Source of the DNA: Ligustrum vulgare
Taxonomy: Eukaryota > Streptophyta > Magnoliopsida > Lamiales > Oleaceae
Reading direction: 5' to 3'
Length of the DNA stretch: 64,000 bases
Assembly (NCBI GenBank): GCA_963555705.1
Contig: OY743173.1
Coordinates: 211,001 to 275,000, forward strand
The stretch's first letter is position 1. Every line of letters begins with the position of its first letter. Under the pieces are notes generated by a model. That model had not been told where the DNA came from, did not search any database, and saw only the letters and a list, made by a program, of their open reading frames with translations. Position numbers and translations under genes: made by a program. Below, one piece after another: positions 1 through 11,538 of the stretch.

Positions 1-647
1 AATGATTCCAACACTTCAATATCATCAAAAATATCCCATAATTCAATTCATAATTCCTTAACATAACAATTTCAAATTATATTTTTCAATATCACAATAT
101 CACTTCCTTCGATACCTTAATGGCTCAAAAGATAACTCATACTTATAAATATATACCATAAATCATGTTCCCAAAATTTATTCACAAGGCCAAACTTCAT
201 AATAAATTTCTCTTCAAAATAGAGGAAATAATTCACTTACTCAACATAATATCCATTACTTAATTCTCAATAAAATCATATTATTCCCATTATGCTCAAC
301 ACTCGTTTTCTTTCTAAAATTTTTTTTTTTTATAATCATACATTAAAGCATATAAGTTATGACAAAGCATAACAACATCATTATTTTCGAAGAAATACAT
401 TCTTATTTCTCATAAATCATAAGTATCCGAAATACTCTTCATTCTTTCTCATAAATCAGTAAAATGAGTATTCGAAATACTGAAATAACTTTAAACATCA
501 TAAACTTCTTTACCTCGGAGTTGGTGGAACGAATGATGGCAGTGGCAATCTTCATCAATAAAAATCTTATAATGAAAATATTTCTTGAAAATTCTTTTTG
601 AAAATTTTACCAGTCTACAGAAACGCAGACTAGCTCTGATACCAACT
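1..647 (-). mobile_element. LARD-like element, internal 5' region (partial)
   Basis: Non-coding sequence just inside the LTR of a minus-strand LARD-like element; it runs off the left edge. The reverse complement matches the start of the internal region of the complete copy at 28793-29440, including the block around 520-560 that reads ctccgaggtaaagaag on the other strand. The methionine-initiator-tRNA primer-binding site lies at 633-644. No gag-like frame is visible here. Confidence 0.85.
633..644 (-). promoter_or_regulatory. Primer-binding site (initiator Met tRNA)
   Basis: On the minus strand this reads TGGTATCAGAGC, the usual complement of the plant initiator methionine tRNA 3' end, just after the LTR end at 648. 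It fixes the element's orientation as minus. Confidence 0.9.
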
Positions 648-3600
648 TGTAGCGCCCCGAGTTCCGTATACCCGATTCACTACGTCATTTTCTGTCTAAA
701 TTTTTCGAATAATATTTTTGCGGAAGAAATAGTTGAAATTCATTTTTGGCAACATTAAATAAACTCTAATGGCCGATAAAATTGAAAACATTTATGAAAC
801 CATTTGAAATAGTAAATCGAACCATTAATTTTGTAAAGAAATTGACAATGTCATAATTTCTCAAATAAATGAACTTCTCTAAATTATTCGATTGTTTGGA
901 AAAAAATACGGAAATCATTAACGTCAAACTTTCAACCGTTTAACGATTATTGCCACCATCATTCATCGCTCGCCACCGTCTCCGAAATCTGCAAAACTGT
1001 TAAAAAGTAGGGTGAGTATTTCATGGGGGAAATACTCAGTAGACTCATCGCAAATTAATTTAATTTATAAGATGATTAAACACACAAATCCCGGCTCTTT
1101 ATAAAACGGGCATTGATAGAGCTTCTTTATAAAACTGCTCTTGATAAAACTCATATTGTGCATTACAGCACGGGACATATTTTACAAATCATAGGCTCTT
1201 TGAAAATAGCTCTTTGAAAACAGCTCTTTGAAAACCATATACTTATAAAAACATTTTAATTATGCCAAGCATAATTTCTTTTGAAAGCATAACATAAGAT
1301 AGGATTGAAATCCTCATAAACATAAATAGACACAAGAACTTTACCGAACTTAGGTGGCAAGAATTCTTATGCAGTAAAACCATAATAACAGTAAGATCAT
1401 AATAACATAGGATAAGATCGAAATCCTCATAAATATAAGAATTTTACCGAACTTAGGTGGCAAGAATTCTTATGTAGTAAAATCATAATAACAGTAAGTA
1501 TACCAAAAAATAATTCATGAAATTCATAGGGATCATTTCTATCATAACATAAGATAGGATCGAAATCCTCATAAACATACGCGACAGGAATTTTACCGAA
1601 CTTAGGTGGTAAATCCTCATAAACATATGGAAAGACAGGAATTTTACCGAACTTAGGTGGTAAATCCTCATAAACTTATGGAGACACAAGAATTTTACCG
1701 AACTTAGGTGGTAAGAATTCTTATGTGCATAGCAATGATCCAAAACATATAAAACATTATCGTAAAAACATAGGGTATACTTACTTTTCATAAAAACATA
1801 AGGTATATTTACCTTTCATAAAACATACTTAATTTTCTTGAAAATTGACTTTCACAAGTCACATGACATTCATATGAAATCATAATTTAAATCAATTAAT
1901 AAGTGCGAGTCTACCTCAAATCCGACGAGTGCAAAGTTGAGCGGGAATGACTTCAATTTCTTTAAATTCTCCGTACGCTTCGTCTTAGCCAATAAGTCAC
2001 TTTAGTCTATCGAATATATAGTTCAAAATGATAAATTATAATTTGAGGACTAAAATTGATGTTTTGAAAGTTGAGGGACTAAAATGAATACTTTTGAAAG
2101 TTCAGGGATTAAAATGAATACTTTTGAAAGTTGAGGGATTAAAATGAATACTTTTAAAACTTGGGGTTAAAAATAAATCAGCACTGAAATAAAAGAGTTT
2201 AAAGTTAAAGGGCTGAAGTTGATAAGTTTAAAAGCTGAAAGGACTGAAATAAAACATTTTTAAAACATAGGGACTGATTTGAAATAACTTTAAAACTTCA
2301 GGGACCAAATTGCAAATTCTCGAAATCAAAATATTAATATTAACAATATCATTTCTCTCTTCATTTCTGATCGAGAGAAGAGACAGAGGATGGCGACGGC
2401 GATGGAGGAGACGCAGCGACGCCAGGCCACGAGCGAGGTGTTCTGCCGGTGATTTCGCCGGCGCTGGTTACGAGGAGTGGAGAGGGTGCAAAATAGGATA
2501 GTTTATGGGCTGATTTGGGGGCGATTTTAGGGTGAAACCGAAGCTAGGGTTCGCAGTTCTTCCGACCAAAATCCGGTTAAGATGGCGGCAGTCAAGGTGA
2601 GTAACTGGGCTTCATCTATTTCTTGGTTTGGGTTTTTATTTTGGATGATTGGTTTGGGATTCGGTTGGGTGTCCAACTGAAGGGCAGTGTGCGATCGGTG
2701 GTTTTGACATTGATGATGATAAATGGCGAGGTGGTGGTCTGAATTGGTTGTAGTGGCTTGAGGTAGTTGGGCGTCAAGGTGATGATTCTGGTGGAAATTA
2801 GCTGTAGATTGGCTGCAGTTGGTGGTGGTTGCCTTGATTGGGCAGACTGTGGCGTGGTGGCAGTTTGGAGCTGGTGGTGGTGATGCTGCAGTGGGTGCGT
2901 GAGTGGCATGGAGATAGCAGCTAAGTTCTGAGCTGATTGGGTGCGAGATTGATGGTTAAATCAAAGCTGGAAATCGAGATCGAAGTTGTGGCTTCCGAAA
3001 CAAATAACGAGGTTGCTGTTTGGTGATGATGATGATGAATCAGAGACTGGTTTGGAGATTCGGCTATGGCGGATTTGAGGATGGCGAATTGGAAAAGCAG
3101 GCTGGTGGTTGCAGCTTGTGGTGATTCAGTGGCTTGGTGGTTGGAAATCGTGATGAGGCAGTGGGGTTGCTCGAATGGTTCCGGCAGTGAAGGTGAAAGT
3201 GATCATACAGGTTGGTTTGGCTTGATGATGATATAGGGGATTGAAATTGTGGTGGTTTGTTGATTGATCTTGGTGATTCAAATAAATTTGGTTTTGAAGG
3301 TTGAAGCTTTGGAAATGACAGAGGCAATGTAGGTTTGGAGTTTAACCTGGGCAGTCAGTTATGTATTGAATTGGGTGGTTTCGTGATTGATTGGTAGGGA
3401 TGATGATAGCAGAAGTTGAATTGGAGTTTATGCAGTAGACTGGTGGTTTAAATGGAGTAGGAATGAAGAGACAATTTGTAGTGGAATTGATAATGAATTA
3501 TAGAGGAACTGGTGATGGTGAGTTGGAATGAGGTGATGATGATGTTTTATATATATTGTATTGTGGAATCTGATGATGGAAAAATGAAAGTGAAATTTGG

Positions 3601-4207
3601 TGATGATAATGATGATGCTTGTATAATGTAAAGAGGTGCATACATTGGTTGAGAATGAATTATGAAATTGGGAATGAGATGGAAAGTGATCAATATGGAG
3701 AACATAATAATGTGAAGAGGAATCATTGAATGGAATACTCATAATTGGAATGATAAAATAAAGAAATGGTGGTTTGTGTCTTGCCGTGTTATATGATGAT
3801 AATGATGGTATTGCTTGTGAATGGAGAATAAGAGAGATATATTTATTGATTTGGTATTATAGAATAAGATAGTGTAGAATTTGGTGTAATATGAAATAGA
3901 AAATGGTGTAATATTCTTTATACAAAATGATGATGTTTTTGGACTGAAAATACATTTGAATAAGGAAAATTGAGATATTTTAATAAATTTGGAATCAAAA
4001 AAAATGATTTTTGAAAATAATACTTTAAATAAATAATTAAAATAACATAATTTTAGAAATTCGGATTTTAATTTAAAATCGAACAAATTCGATATTTCTT
4101 GACTTGGCTAGACGAATCCGTCGCGGCATTAATTTCAAAACAATAGCGACTCAATTTTCTAAATATTAAAATAATTATTTATTGCATAAAAATTCTGGGT
4201 CGCTACA
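648..4207 (-). mobile_element. LTR of LARD-like element (5' LTR, minus strand)
   Basis: A 3560-bp LTR that on the minus strand starts TGTAGCGACCC and ends GCTACA. It is the same family as the LTR pair at 25455-28792 and 32142-35479, but about 220 bp longer and clearly diverged. It contains the same modules: a stretch rich in CAT/CAC triplets (about 2600-3900 on this strand seen as GTG/ATG), 'agggactaaaatgaa' repeats (2040-2300), and the 'cacctaagttcggtaaaattc' array. Its right edge abuts Athila-type internal sequence, so it was inserted into that element. The mate LTR lies outside the window. The many small reading frames here are not believable genes. Confidence 0.85.
1318..1725 (-). repeat. 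Tandem repeat array inside LARD LTR
   Basis: Four to five imperfect units built around 'accgaacttaggtggtaa' with a linker 'atcctcataaacatat'. The same array is at 27748-28140 and 34435-34827 in the complete copy. Position in the promoter-proximal part of the LTR suggests an enhancer-like array, but that is inference. Confidence 0.8.
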
Positions 4208-5575
4208 GATGTGTTCCTTGCAAATAAACATTAATGGTCATTAGAAGCATAATTATCGCATAGGAACTAAAGAAAATAACACAACACACCCAAACTAGGA
4301 CTTAGAAAAAATTTTGAAATTTTTGAAAAGTGGTCGACCCCTGATTTTCAGCCCTTGACATCGCCTCGAAAAAGTGAAAATTTCCCGAGACATGTGCTAG
4401 GTATATGAAAGTATATAACTCGGTCTATAACATATCAAAAATTCAGTAAGTTTGAAGCTCAATTGGGTCATGAAAAGATGTGACAAAGTAGGTGCAGTGA
4501 AGCTGAAAACAGGTGCACTGGTGCAGTGGTGCCTGCAATGGCCTTGCAATGAGGTGCCATGTAGTGCAATGATGTTCAAGTTGAGTTTCATGCTTTAAAT
4601 CAGTGTAAACATGGATTGAACGATGCACAAATGATGTTTAACATATAGTGAGGGTGATCATCCAAAAAGATTTGTCAAAACTCAACAAAACACTCATTGT
4701 GGCATTTTATCGAGCACCTAGCATGCATATTAAAGAAATCAATGAAAATCATAGAGTTGGAGACTTGAATTAAGCCAAAAATTTTCACATAATAAGCACA
4801 ATTCAATACACCCATCAACTATCCTAAACCCATCCCCATTTATCTACAATTCACCAATCACATAAAAATATGAGGAACATCAAATTATGCAAGATTTTGT
4901 GTAAATGTGTGGAAAAGCTCATACATTTTAATGTTTTGAATGCAATGTAAGGCATGACTTTGAGTTAAAATGATGTGCAAGTAATGGGGACTAATTGGGG
5001 ACTCAATGTGGGATGATTTGGGAGAGGTAAAACGGGTTTGAAAGTGGTTAAAATGAGAGAATTCAACATATAAATGAATCTGCCGAAACTGTCCAGAATT
5101 GAACCATGTGACCGCACAGTTTAATCACTGTGCAAACGCACGGTATAAAAGGCAGTGTCCTAAAATTTTTTCATTTTTTCGATTTTGGACTCCGTTTTCG
5201 ACCCCTAAACACATCCAAATGCATGCAACCAACTTCTAAACTATATGTACATGTCCTAAGCTAGATTCTCAAGTGGAAGATTGTGATAAAAAGCAGCAAA
5301 ACAAATAGAAATGCAATGGAAACTAAAAGTGCAAGGATGTGCAAAATAGAATACTAGAATTATCTAAAGCACATAACAACTCAATGCATGCACTCTAATT
5401 ACACTGGTGCTCCTAAAATGCAATTTCAAGTAACTAAACAACAATCAAGCAATAAAATAACTCAAAAGCAATAAACAAAATAACTAAAGAAAAGGGTTTG
5501 AAAAATTGGGTTGCCTCCCAACAAGCGCTTAATTTATAGTCTAGAGCTAGACTTTTTGCAAATTGCGTTGGTCGT

Positions 5576-6269
5576 TCAAGGAACTTTAAACAAGGCTTTT
5601 GATGACCTTCTTTGCTTGTGTCGGTTGAACTTGTACCAATTTTCATTCCTACTCCAAAAGCTCACTTTGCCTATGTCATGTATCTTGATGTCACAAATTG
5701 ACTCAAACTTCAATACATAAACTTCAATCATCTCGTCTGTGCCAATGACGAAATCAATTATTGCGTAGTCAATGGAGTTGGAGGATTGCATGGTACAGTC
5801 TGCATCTTTCAATGTCTCTGTTTTTGTTTCCCTTATTGTGATCAACTCCTCTATTTCCATATGATTTTCTTCTTTGATTGAGTTTTCATTGAGCTTGATG
5901 TCCAGATCCTGAATTGTTGACAATGAGACAGTGGCATCTTCATGACAATTATTTTCCTCTTGGTCTGTTTGTTGAAAGCCCGGTAGAGGTGATTCCCTTA
6001 ATTGATGTTCATTTACGTTTGGTAAAAGAAATACCTCACATGGAAAATCAAGCACATCAAATTTAGTTGAGAGAGACAAATAATGAAGCAGGCAATGTAT
6101 CCAGGATAGCTTCATTAACTTCATATTTGGCTTTTAAATCTCGTAGTCGCTCTCCTATGATAAAATCTGCTACTAGCATATCATCCTCTTCAACTCCTTG
6201 AGCTATCAATAGTTGTTCCCTTATGAGAAAATCACGTACAGACATTGCGTTGAAGTCAACCACAGTCAT
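5576..6269 (-). pseudogene. Unknown ORF of Athila-type element, frameshifted
   Basis: Two overlapping minus-strand frames (6269-6063 and 6124-5576) lie just downstream of the primer-binding site, where gag would be expected. The end of the first and the start of the second cover the same DNA in different frames, so one frameshift near 6060-6090 probably split a single frame of about 230 codons. The product is acidic, rich in Glu/Asp/Asn, and has no zinc knuckle or membrane segment. The C-terminal end is basic (RHKQRRSS). I do not recognise the protein. Confidence 0.4.
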
Positions 6270-6425
6270 CTCGAATTTTGAGTATCAAGACCTAAGAAGA
6301 AAACATGGCAAATAGTGAACGAACTAAAAAGAAACTAAAAATAACACAAATAAACTAAAAATAAAAATAAAGCGGTAAAAAGTCCAAATTAGTGAAAGTA
6401 ATCTAAGAATAAATTTAAACTACAA

Positions 6426-6443
6426 TCCCCGGCAACGGTGCCA
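6426..6443 (-). promoter_or_regulatory. Athila-type primer-binding site
   Basis: The minus strand reads TGGCACCGTTGCCGGGGA directly inside the LTR. This is the tRNA-Asp-type primer site typical of Athila elements. Confidence 0.8.
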
Positions 6444-6449
6444 AAAACT

Positions 6450-7883
6450 TGACGACGCTCCGCAAGTGCACGGGTCGCGCAAGTAATAAAGTGGATTTTA
6501 AGTCCGAGTATCATTCCCACAGGGATTGTGTTAAATCGTATTTTAGACTACTACCTTAACCGGAACTAGAGAAATTGTTTTGAGTTGAGAATTTTGATTT
6601 TGAAAACTAAAATAAAGATTAAACTAAAGAATGACAAATTTGATTTTAAACAAATGAAAATAAATGCGTTAGAATTATGAATCCATTTTGACTCTATCAT
6701 CCATATTTTAACCAATTATTTAAATACAATTCACGAGGTTTTGAAAATCCATATTCCTAATGTTGTCAAGACTCCCTTTCGGACAAGAATCAACACCTAT
6801 TTCTATACACAATCCGACTATATTTCTATGACGAATCTAAATGTATAGAAAAGCATTACAAGTTTTGTGAGTATTATAGCAGATAACACGAAGCATAGGG
6901 GTATATTTCTATCCCCTATCGGACTTTGTGGCAATCAAAACAAGTCTAATGAAATCTCAATCTTTCGAACTTAAGAAATCACAACCTAAAATCATACAAC
7001 TAGTGATCAAGTAATTGCATGATAGAAAAAGCATAATTCAATTGCTCAAAATCATGAATTGCATAAATTAAATAATAAATTAAAACATGGAGTCAAGTAA
7101 TCAAAAATTCATCACAATTCCAACACAATTAACCTAGCCTAGAAACATAATAGAAAATAAATAACAAGAGATATGAAAAGATGTAACCCAATTCATCTCC
7201 TTGCAATTGTATCTTCAATCTTGATCTTGGCGTGGTTTGGATCCCTCGGCACTTCGACAGCGTTTTGGCATGAATTATGAAGATTGGGAACCCCTAATTT
7301 CGTGCCTTAGGTCTGGTATATATAGATGCTCATGAGAATTAGGTTAATTATGGAGAAAACTGCTGAATTCCGCGTAAAAAGCCCAGCTGAGGCCCAGTCG
7401 GGACTACCGTACGGCCGCACGGTTCAAAAACACGCGGTCGCATGACTCTGCAGGTAAACTTCAGTCGCCGAATTTTTTGACCGTGTGACCGCACGCCTTT
7501 TTCAACCGTGCGGCCGCACGGTTGTAATTCCGGCTGCAATTTTTATCTTTTAAATTCTGCAACTTGGTCCCTGTCTTTTAATTGCACAGCAAGTCTTCCA
7601 ACTTCTGATTGTTGCAATTTAACCCCTGAACTTCTGATTTCTTCCAAATTCGATTTTTTCTTCAAATTAACCATTTGATTGACTGCATCCATTCTTGATT
7701 TGCTCACTTTGACCCCTTTTACATCCAATTGCTCAATTTTAGCTTCAATTCCTTTGTTTTCTCGACTTTGGGATTATTTCTGAAATGTAAACAATTAACA
7801 CAAAATAAATAGCGAATATTCTAAAACAAACATATAAAATCCTACTTTTAGGATAGAAATAAATGTATAAAATACACTTATCA
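6450..7883 (-). mobile_element. Athila-type LTR (5' LTR, minus strand)
   Basis: A 1434-bp LTR, minus strand starting TGATAAGTG (7883) and ending GTCGTCA (6450), next to the primer-binding site. It resembles the plus-strand LTR at 55187-56802: both start TGATAAGT..TTTTATACA and share the block 'cccctatgctt' / 'aagcataggggtatatttctat'. It contains a cluster of GC-rich near-palindromes (ccgtgcggccgcacggtt and relatives, 7400-7525). Confidence 0.8.
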
Positions 7884-8496
7884 AGGTGTCTATCTAGGAA
7901 CTGAACTCAACTTCCAGCAGGCTTGGTGAGTTTTGGCTTCAAAATAGATGCAATAAATGGTTCAAATACCCACTGAAGAATGAAGTTTCCATTGTCGGAT
8001 ATCATTTCTCAAAACTTAATAATAAACTCAGAATAAAAAATACTCCAGCTATTAGTGAGCAAATGTCTCTTTGGCTGGCCTACACGGTTAGCATCAAACC
8101 ATAAGAGTTTCCATTTGAATAAACATTGTAATATTTAATCTAGTACCTTTGTAAATGTGACGGAATTTCCATTCAACACCATGTGCATGTCTTTCTCTAT
8201 GAGCTCCTGGGAGGGTCTTTCCTCTTTATAAGAAGCACTAAATTAGTAAGAAACTTCACCTCTATGCATAAAACTTACCTCTCAAGTACATTAGATGCTA
8301 AAAGGGCGAAATAATGTCAAACTAGAGGATCCAAACAATCTTTAGCAGCCCTAGGAGGAATGGAAAATATATACACAATGGGTACTGGTGTCAAAGAAGT
8401 AAGAGTCTTGTAGGGGTCGATTTTGTTGGCGGAACTCCATCCCCATCTTCATGGACCCCTATCCTTCCAATCTCTTTCTCATCTGATTTTGTTCCA
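7884..8496 (-). pseudogene. Host gene fragment, degenerate
   Basis: Between the Athila LTR and the Helitron end lies sequence that looks like minus-strand exons. One block (8237-8147) reads ASYKEERPSQELIEKDM and on to VTFTK, followed by a GTACTA donor-like site. Another (about 8380-8279) reads VYIFSIPPRAAKDCLDPLV, then has an in-frame stop, and ends at a GTAAGT donor. The putative intron between them is only 41 bp, too short for normal plant splicing, so this is a decayed fragment. I do not recognise the gene. Confidence 0.4.
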
Positions 8497-8813
8497 ACTG
8501 GTGAATCACCCCGTGCGATGCAGGGAAGAAACGTTTGGATAAAGATAATTCAATGTGAAATTAGATGAATCCTTTTGATAAAATAAATAAATTTCGCAAA
8601 TAAGAGATAATATCATCATTTATTGGATTCAAATAACTACAAATTCTGGAATACTTCTTTGTACACAACATTTTTTGTTGATTTTGTTGTTCTTCCTTTC
8701 TTATTACAAATCAACATCTTTAATCCGGAACGATTTGTCACCCCAGAAATCGCAACATAAAGTTTTCCAAGTGTAAACACCATCCATTTAAGAAGAAGTC
8801 CTACATGCAAGAA

Positions 8814-9152
8814 TTATTGACCATGGCTCTTATTGATAGTCATGGCATATGACACCATCAATAGAAATTGTCTTCTTTGAATTCTAATAAGTATCCTAGA
8901 ATCAGAAGGCTCAACGATAACATTGGAATTAAGAACTTGTGTCTTGCATTGATGCCAGAAAAAAATTTGACCTTCTAGAACATGGTCACCAAGTTTTGTA
9001 AATATCAAACTTGTTCCATTGCACAATCTCTGTGTATGATCAATATTTCTCAGAAAGAACTTGTGTCCTTCACTTATCCGCTGCAACGGTCCACCACGTG
9101 ACGCAATAATGATATGCATGTGTCCAGGTCGTGTATCAAAATCCATCGACAA
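8814..9152 (-). pseudogene. Helitron PIF1-like helicase fragment
   Basis: A 112-residue frame covering the C-terminal part of a PIF1-type helicase from a Helitron RepHel protein. Visible landmarks: FFLRNIDHTQRLCNGTSLI (the 'LLRN.D...GLCNGTR' motif), then RRQFLLMVSYAMTINKSHG, the conserved helicase motif VI. The N-terminal helicase motifs (Walker A and B) are missing, so no ATPase is possible. It follows the Rep fragment at 9502-9787 in the right order for a RepHel protein, with a large deletion between. Confidence 0.8.
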
Positions 9153-9787
9153 TCAATTCGGAAATTTCATCGACAATAAGAAAATCATATTGGCTGTCAT
9201 CGGTCGCCTACCAACCAATAAGTATAAGTCTTACATTTGAAGTGTTTTCCTCAATCATCTTTTCTCAAACAGACCTAAACCGCCTTAACAATTTGTTGTA
9301 TTTATCTAGCATATCCTTTGAATCAGAAATTATTCAATCATGCAACATAGAATCGCATGATTCATTCCTACAGGGGGACATTAAAAGACATAAATCAAAT
9401 TTTAGAATATAACAACAAAATCATCCGTAAACAATATAAATATAAAAGCAATAAATACATAATACGTATCTCACGACCCCTTTTTCTGCTTTCAACCTCA
9501 TTCACATTGTCAACAATGTAAAGTGAGCAAATTGTAGATCTGATCTGTTATCAAGAAATAGACTCCCAATCTTATGGAAATTTCGATCGTGTAATCTGAG
9601 GAAGGGAGGCCCTCTACCATTATTTAGCCCATTATCTATTCCCCCCATAGAAGTGAACGAAAACATCATATTATATGTCTGAATGTTCTCAACGAAATTC
9701 TTAATCCTATCGTCCCTGTCATATAACAAATCTTTCAAAATTAGAGGATGATCTTCCATGAGAGGAATCTTCACTTTCTCTTCCATA
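9153..9787 (-). pseudogene. Helitron Rep N-terminal domain fragments
   Basis: Minus-strand frames matching the Helitron-like N-terminal domain: CCMEEKVKIPLMEDHP, then NIQTYNMMFSFTSMGG and a GRGPPFLRLHDRNFHKIGSL stretch. A further piece (about 9410-9153) matches the downstream region seen at 18050-18295 in the sister copy. The Rep nuclease HUH and Tyr motifs are not present. The coding order is collinear with the other copy at 17654-18295, so both derive from one deleted parent. Confidence 0.75.
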
Positions 9788-9795
9788 CAACAAAG

Positions 9796-10470
9796 TAGGG
9801 GTAAACAAATAAATCGCGAAATCGAATTAAACCGCAACAAATGGTTTGGTTTAGTTCGGTTTGTAAAAATTCCAAACCGCCTTAAACGATTTGGTTAAGG
9901 TTTCAATTGTCAAAACCGCGATTTCAAACAGCCAACCCACCAAATTTTAATAAATAAAAATAAAGACAAACGTTCAATTTTAAAAAATGTAATATACTTT
10001 TTATTGTCAAAAAATCAAAATTGAGGAGTCAAAGATTAATTTGTTCAAATTCACAACCATTTGGAAATAAATTTTGCTCCTGCAATTCATAATCAACATC
10101 TAAGATATTTTCTTAAAATAAAATTTTTAATATAAGAGCTAACAACAGTTTGCTTTGATATAATTAGTTTGTTTGTCGTCATGAATTGATTCATAATAAA
10201 GCACTCAATTAGAAGCTTAATACTATTATTGAGCTAGTTTCAACTCAAAATTTTAGACAAATATGTGTCTTTGAGCTCGCTTTGAAATATACTAATTCAT
10301 TCATTTGCAATCCGTGGTTTCAAACCGCACCAAACCGCAAAAAATAGTTTGATTTGATTTTGTTTAAAAAATGAATTGGTTTGGTTTGGTGTGAAAAAAT
10401 TTCAAACCGTTTTAAATGGTTTGGTTTGAAATATTACTACAAATCGCCCAAACCAAATCGTGTTCACCCA
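9796..10470. mobile_element. hAT-type MITE inside the Helitron
   Basis: A 675-bp insert with terminal inverted repeats TAGGGGTAAACA / TGTTCACCCA and a perfect 8-bp target duplication, caacaaag (9788-9795 and 10471-10478). Subterminal regions are full of 'aaaccg' and 'ggtttggttt' motifs typical of short hAT elements. No coding capacity. Confidence 0.85.
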
Positions 10471-11538
10471 CAACAAAGTGAGAACTTCAGATTATGAAAG
10501 TTTTATAATGCTTATCCACTCTCTCCTCGCACCAAAAATTTGCCTTACGAAATAAATACTTAAATGTAGGATCTCCAATATCCATGTACTCTGAACAATC
10601 AAACAACAGATGAAAAAGTTAATAATATAAATCACGTGTATAAAAGATAAGATTTACTGTTTTGACAATTGATAATGAAAAACAACACGTATAAGAAATG
10701 AATTTGATAATCATAAAATAAAAAAAAAAATAAAAAACTAAAATTGTGAGATTGACAAAGATGCATCAAATTCATGGTATTATAAGCTTTTGCAATATTT
10801 ATACAATGTAATTATTTTTTGATGGAAATTATAAAATAACATTGATCATCTCAATTTGCAGTTATGTAAATTGGGAGACAATTTACTTATTGTTGTAAAA
10901 ATTTAAGAATCATAAATATTGAATTAAAAGTATAATTATTTAAAACAAAATTTAATACAAATTGATTAAATATTCGATATAAATATAAATGAAAATTCAA
11001 CATTGGATTTGTATGACCAAATGAGATTATTCATCCATAAGGTTGAGACCAATAAAATATCACAATTATTGTAAAAAAAAATTGTTTACGTATTAAATGT
11101 AACTTTTTATAAAAATAATATTAATTTAATAGAACGCAATGTAAAGGAGCTCGAATTTTTAGATGTACTAAATAACTAAAAAAAAAAAAGATTATTTATA
11201 AAAAGTTTTATACGATAAGATTTATTTAGTATTAGATGTGTGATACAATTTCGATATAATTTTGAACTGAAAATTTTACATTGAATTTGTATAACTGCAC
11301 ACAAATACTTATTTGCAAGATTCAAAACATTAAAAGATCAAAATAATTTTATAAAAAGAGAGGTTTAAACACAAATAACCAAATATAAATAAGTAATAAA
11401 AATTCTCCATAAAAATATTTAAGTGGAAGTAGCAGTGTGAACACAATAAAAGCAGAGTTTTGGAGTGTGAAAATAATAAAAGTTGAGTTTTTTCGCCAAA
11501 ACTGAGCTGCTTTTATATATTATATATACATATATAGA

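Larger units (their letters stand above)
4208..6449 (-). mobile_element. Athila-type element, internal region (non-autonomous, minus)
   Basis: Internal region between the Athila-type LTR at 6450-7883 and the LARD insertion at 4207. The primer-binding site (6426-6443) shows the orientation. The 3' half (4208-5530) is non-coding and matches, reversed, the 3' part of the Athila-type element at 62100-63130: both contain the block 'aagcgctt..gggaggcaaccca' and the block 'ctttagttcctatg' followed by 'aattatgcttctaatga'. No gag, protease, reverse transcriptase or integrase is recognisable, so the element is non-autonomous. Its other LTR would lie beyond the left edge. Confidence 0.7.
8497..11538 (-). 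mobile_element. Helitron (minus strand), internally decayed
   Basis: On the minus strand the 5' end reads TCTATATATG..TATAAAAGCAGC (11538 down) and the 3' end has a GC-rich hairpin (ccctgcatcgcacggg) followed about 10 bp later by CCAGT, a degraded CTAGT terminus. The flanks are A and T, as expected for Helitrons. Inside are fragments of the RepHel protein and a hAT MITE. The same family, better terminated, is at 16449-18953. The AT-rich part 10480-11500 is non-coding; its right half matches 16500-17000 reversed. Confidence 0.8.
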
